Assembly: GCF_029871245.1 (NCBI RefSeq)
Contig: NZ_SSON01000029.1
Location: forward strand, 40,245 to 104,244
Length of the DNA: 64,000 nucleotides
Reading direction: 5' to 3'
DNA from: Pseudomonas sp. BN102
Lineage (GTDB): Bacteria; Pseudomonadota; Gammaproteobacteria; Pseudomonadales; Pseudomonadaceae
Part shown: piece by piece, positions 62,528-64,000 of the stretch
How positions within the stretch are numbered: position 1 is the first letter of the stretch
How the letters are laid out: each line of letters starts with the position of its first letter
Position numbers and translations under genes: made by a program
The notes under the pieces: generated by a model
Databases searched by the model: none
Told to the model about the DNA's origin: nothing
Seen by the model: only the letters and a program-made list of their open reading frames with translations

Positions 62528-64000
62528 TTAGAACTGCGCGGCGTCCAGCAGGTAGAGCGACTCGCTGCCGGCCTTGACCGAGGCGGTCAGGGAGTGGATG
62601 CGCGGCAGCAGGCGGGCGAAGTAGAAGCGCGCCGTGCCGAGCTTGCTGGCGTAGAACTCGTCCTGGACTTCCTTGCCCAGGGCCGCGCGGGCCATCAGCG
62701 CCCACATGTAGGCATAGGCGGTGTAGCCGAACACGTGGAGGTATTCCACCGAGGCGGCGCCGATCTCGTTGGGGTTGGTCTTGGCGCGGTCCAGGACCCA
62801 GGCGGTCAGCTCGTCGAGATTGGCGATGGCGGCCTTCAGCGGCTCGACGAATTCGCTCAGCTCGGCGGAGGCGCCACTGGCGAAGGCTTTGATCTCGTCG
62901 GCGAAGTGCTGGTAGAACGCGCCGCCGCTGCCCACCACCTTGCGGCCCATCAGGTCGAGGGCCTGGATGCCGTTGGTGCCTTCGTAGATCTGGGTGATGC
63001 GCACGTCGCGCACCAGTTGCTCCTGGCCCCACTCACGGATGAAGCCGTGGCCGCCGAAGACCTGCTGGCCGTGGACGGTGGTTTCCAGGCCGAGGTCGGT
63101 GAGGAAGGCCTTGGCCACCGGGGTCAGCAGGGCGACCATTTCCTCGGCGCGCTTGCGCACCGCGGCGTCCTCGCTGAACTTGGCGGTGTCCAGCTGCATG
63201 GCGACGTAGCTGGAGAAGGCGCGGCCGCCCTCGTTGGCGGCTTTCATGGTCAGCAGCATGCGGCGTACATCGGGGTGCACGATGATCGGGTCGGCGGCCT
63301 TGTCCTTGGCGACCGGGCCGGTCGGCGCCCGGCTCTGGATGCGCTCGCGGGCGTATTCCACGGCGCTCTGGTAGGAGCGCTCGCCGGAGGCCAGGCCCTG
63401 GATGCCGACGCCCAGGCGCTCGTAGTTCATCATGGTGAACATGGCGGCCAGGCCCTTGTTCGGCGCATCGACGATGTAGCCGGTGGCGCCGTCGAAGTTC
63501 ATCACGCAGGTGGCCGAGGCCTTGATGCCCATCTTGTGCTCGATGGAGCCGCAGGACACCGCGTTCTGCTCGCCCAGCGAGCCGTCGGCGTTGACCATCA
63601 CCTTGGGCACCAGGAACAGCGAGATGCCCTTCGGACCGGCCGGGGCGTCCGGCAGCTTGGCCAGCACCAGGTGGATGATGTTCTCGGTCAGGTCGTGCTC
63701 GCCGCCGGTGATGAAGATCTTGGTGCCGCTGATCTTGTAGCTGCCGTCGGCCTGGGGTTCGGCCTTGGTGCGGATGATGCCGAGGTCGGTGCCGGCATGG
63801 GGTTCGGTCAGGCACATGGACCCGGCCCAGACACCCGCGTACATGTTCGGCAGGTACTTTTCCTTCAGCTCGTCGCTGGCATGGGCGTTGAGCGACAGGC
63901 AGGCGCCGGCGGTCAGCATCGGGTAGAGGCCGAAGGACAGGTTGGCCGCGTTGACCATCTCTTCCACCTGCGCGGAGATCACCTTGGGCATGCCCATGCC
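62528..64000 (-). CDS. acyl-CoA dehydrogenase, N-terminus outside the window
   Basis: At least 489 residues are present; the frame is open at the right edge, so the N-terminal helical domain is partly missing. Recognisable parts are the central beta domain CLTEPHAGTDLGIIRTKA, KISGTKIFITGGEHDL and the catalytic-region QIYEGTNGIQALDLMGRK, followed by a long extra C-terminal domain. That layout matches the roughly 600-residue acyl-CoA dehydrogenases with a C-terminal extension found in Pseudomonas (PA0506/0507-type as I recall). It oxidises acyl-CoA to enoyl-CoA in beta-oxidation, passing electrons to ETF; chain-length preference is unknown. Confidence 0.95.
   Translation of the reverse strand, partial: GMGMPKVISAQVEEMVNAANLSFGLYPMLTAGACLSLNAHASDELKEKYLPNMYAGVWAGSMCLTEPHAGTDLGIIRTKAEPQADGSYKISGTKIFITGGEHDLTENIIHLVLAKLPDAPAGPKGISLFLVPKVMVNADGSLGEQNAVSCGSIEHKMGIKASATCVMNFDGATGYIVDAPNKGLAAMFTMMNYERLGVGIQGLASGERSYQSAVEYARERIQSRAPTGPVAKDKAADPIIVHPDVRRMLLTMKAANEGGRAFSSYVAMQLDTAKFSEDAAVRKRAEEMVALLTPVAKAFLTDLGLETTVHGQQVFGGHGFIREWGQEQLVRDVRITQIYEGTNGIQALDLMGRKVVGSGGAFYQHFADEIKAFASGASAELSEFVEPLKAAIANLDELTAWVLDRAKTNPNEIGAASVEYLHVFGYTAYAYMWALMARAALGKEVQDEFYASKLGTARFYFARLLPRIHSLTASVKAGSESLYLLDAAQF

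Overview
The window is a stretch of a GC-rich gammaproteobacterial chromosome and almost certainly comes from a Pseudomonas. The order prkA–yeaH–spoVR–lipoprotein–cca–folK–folB–plsY–tsaD–rpsU–dnaG–rpoD–rmcA–tRNA(CAU) is the one I remember from P. aeruginosa (PA0588 down to PA0574.1). The rest carries Pseudomonas hallmarks: davBA lysine catabolism, Pau-type polyamine genes, a DUF2790 protein, an RsmY-type small RNA and several families of short intergenic palindromes. I see no phage, insertion sequence, CRISPR array, rRNA or replication origin. Both edges cut genes (prkA on the left, an acyl-CoA dehydrogenase on the right).

Region 1 (1–17.4 kb) is core genome. It holds the stationary-phase kinase trio, tRNA maturation (cca, tsaD), folate biosynthesis (folB, folK), phospholipid acylation (plsY), the macromolecular-synthesis operon (rpsU–dnaG–rpoD, with a strong promoter before rpsU and a strong terminator between rpsU and dnaG), the c-di-GMP enzyme RmcA and a CAU-anticodon tRNA whose acceptor stem looks like tRNA-Ile2.

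Region 2 (17.5–30.5 kb) is an accessory catabolic island. It has a hydantoin/Asp-Glu racemase and a GntR repressor divergent from a polyamine-type ABC transporter (ATPase, two permeases, binding protein), then two paralogous cytosine-deaminase-like amidohydrolases, a third amidohydrolase with an unusual DxD in place of the first HxH metal motif, a flavin-reductase-fold protein, an orphan amino-acid-type binding protein, a LysR regulator and a DMT exporter. I infer uptake and opening of a nitrogenous, probably cyclic, compound. The substrate is unknown.

Region 3 (30.6–36 kb) has a sigma-54 activator, three phased TGTCCA-N6-TGGACA palindromes, a -24/-12 promoter, a GntP-type permease and a family I CoA-transferase, a short-chain hydroxy/keto acid module. 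Region 4 (36–42.7 kb) is polyamine/guanidine metabolism: agmatinase-family ureohydrolase, PotF-like binding protein with a divergent LysR, and a gamma-glutamylpolyamine synthetase / PuuR-PauR-like regulator / oxidase operon behind an AT-rich palindromic element.

Region 5 (42.9–57 kb) mixes LysR/MFS/aldo-keto reductase, a Sel1 lipoprotein, a TonB-dependent siderophore receptor with Fur-like motifs, an AraC/NmrA pair, a CapA-family protein, and the Lrp–davB–davA lysine module. Region 6 (57–64 kb) has an overlapping MOSC–small ORF–small ORF–GATase operon, a LysR gene, an rsmY-like sRNA with a GacA box on the minus strand (found in a 500-bp apparently empty gap), a three-gene saccharopine-dehydrogenase/DUF2269/DoxX operon and the partial acyl-CoA dehydrogenase.
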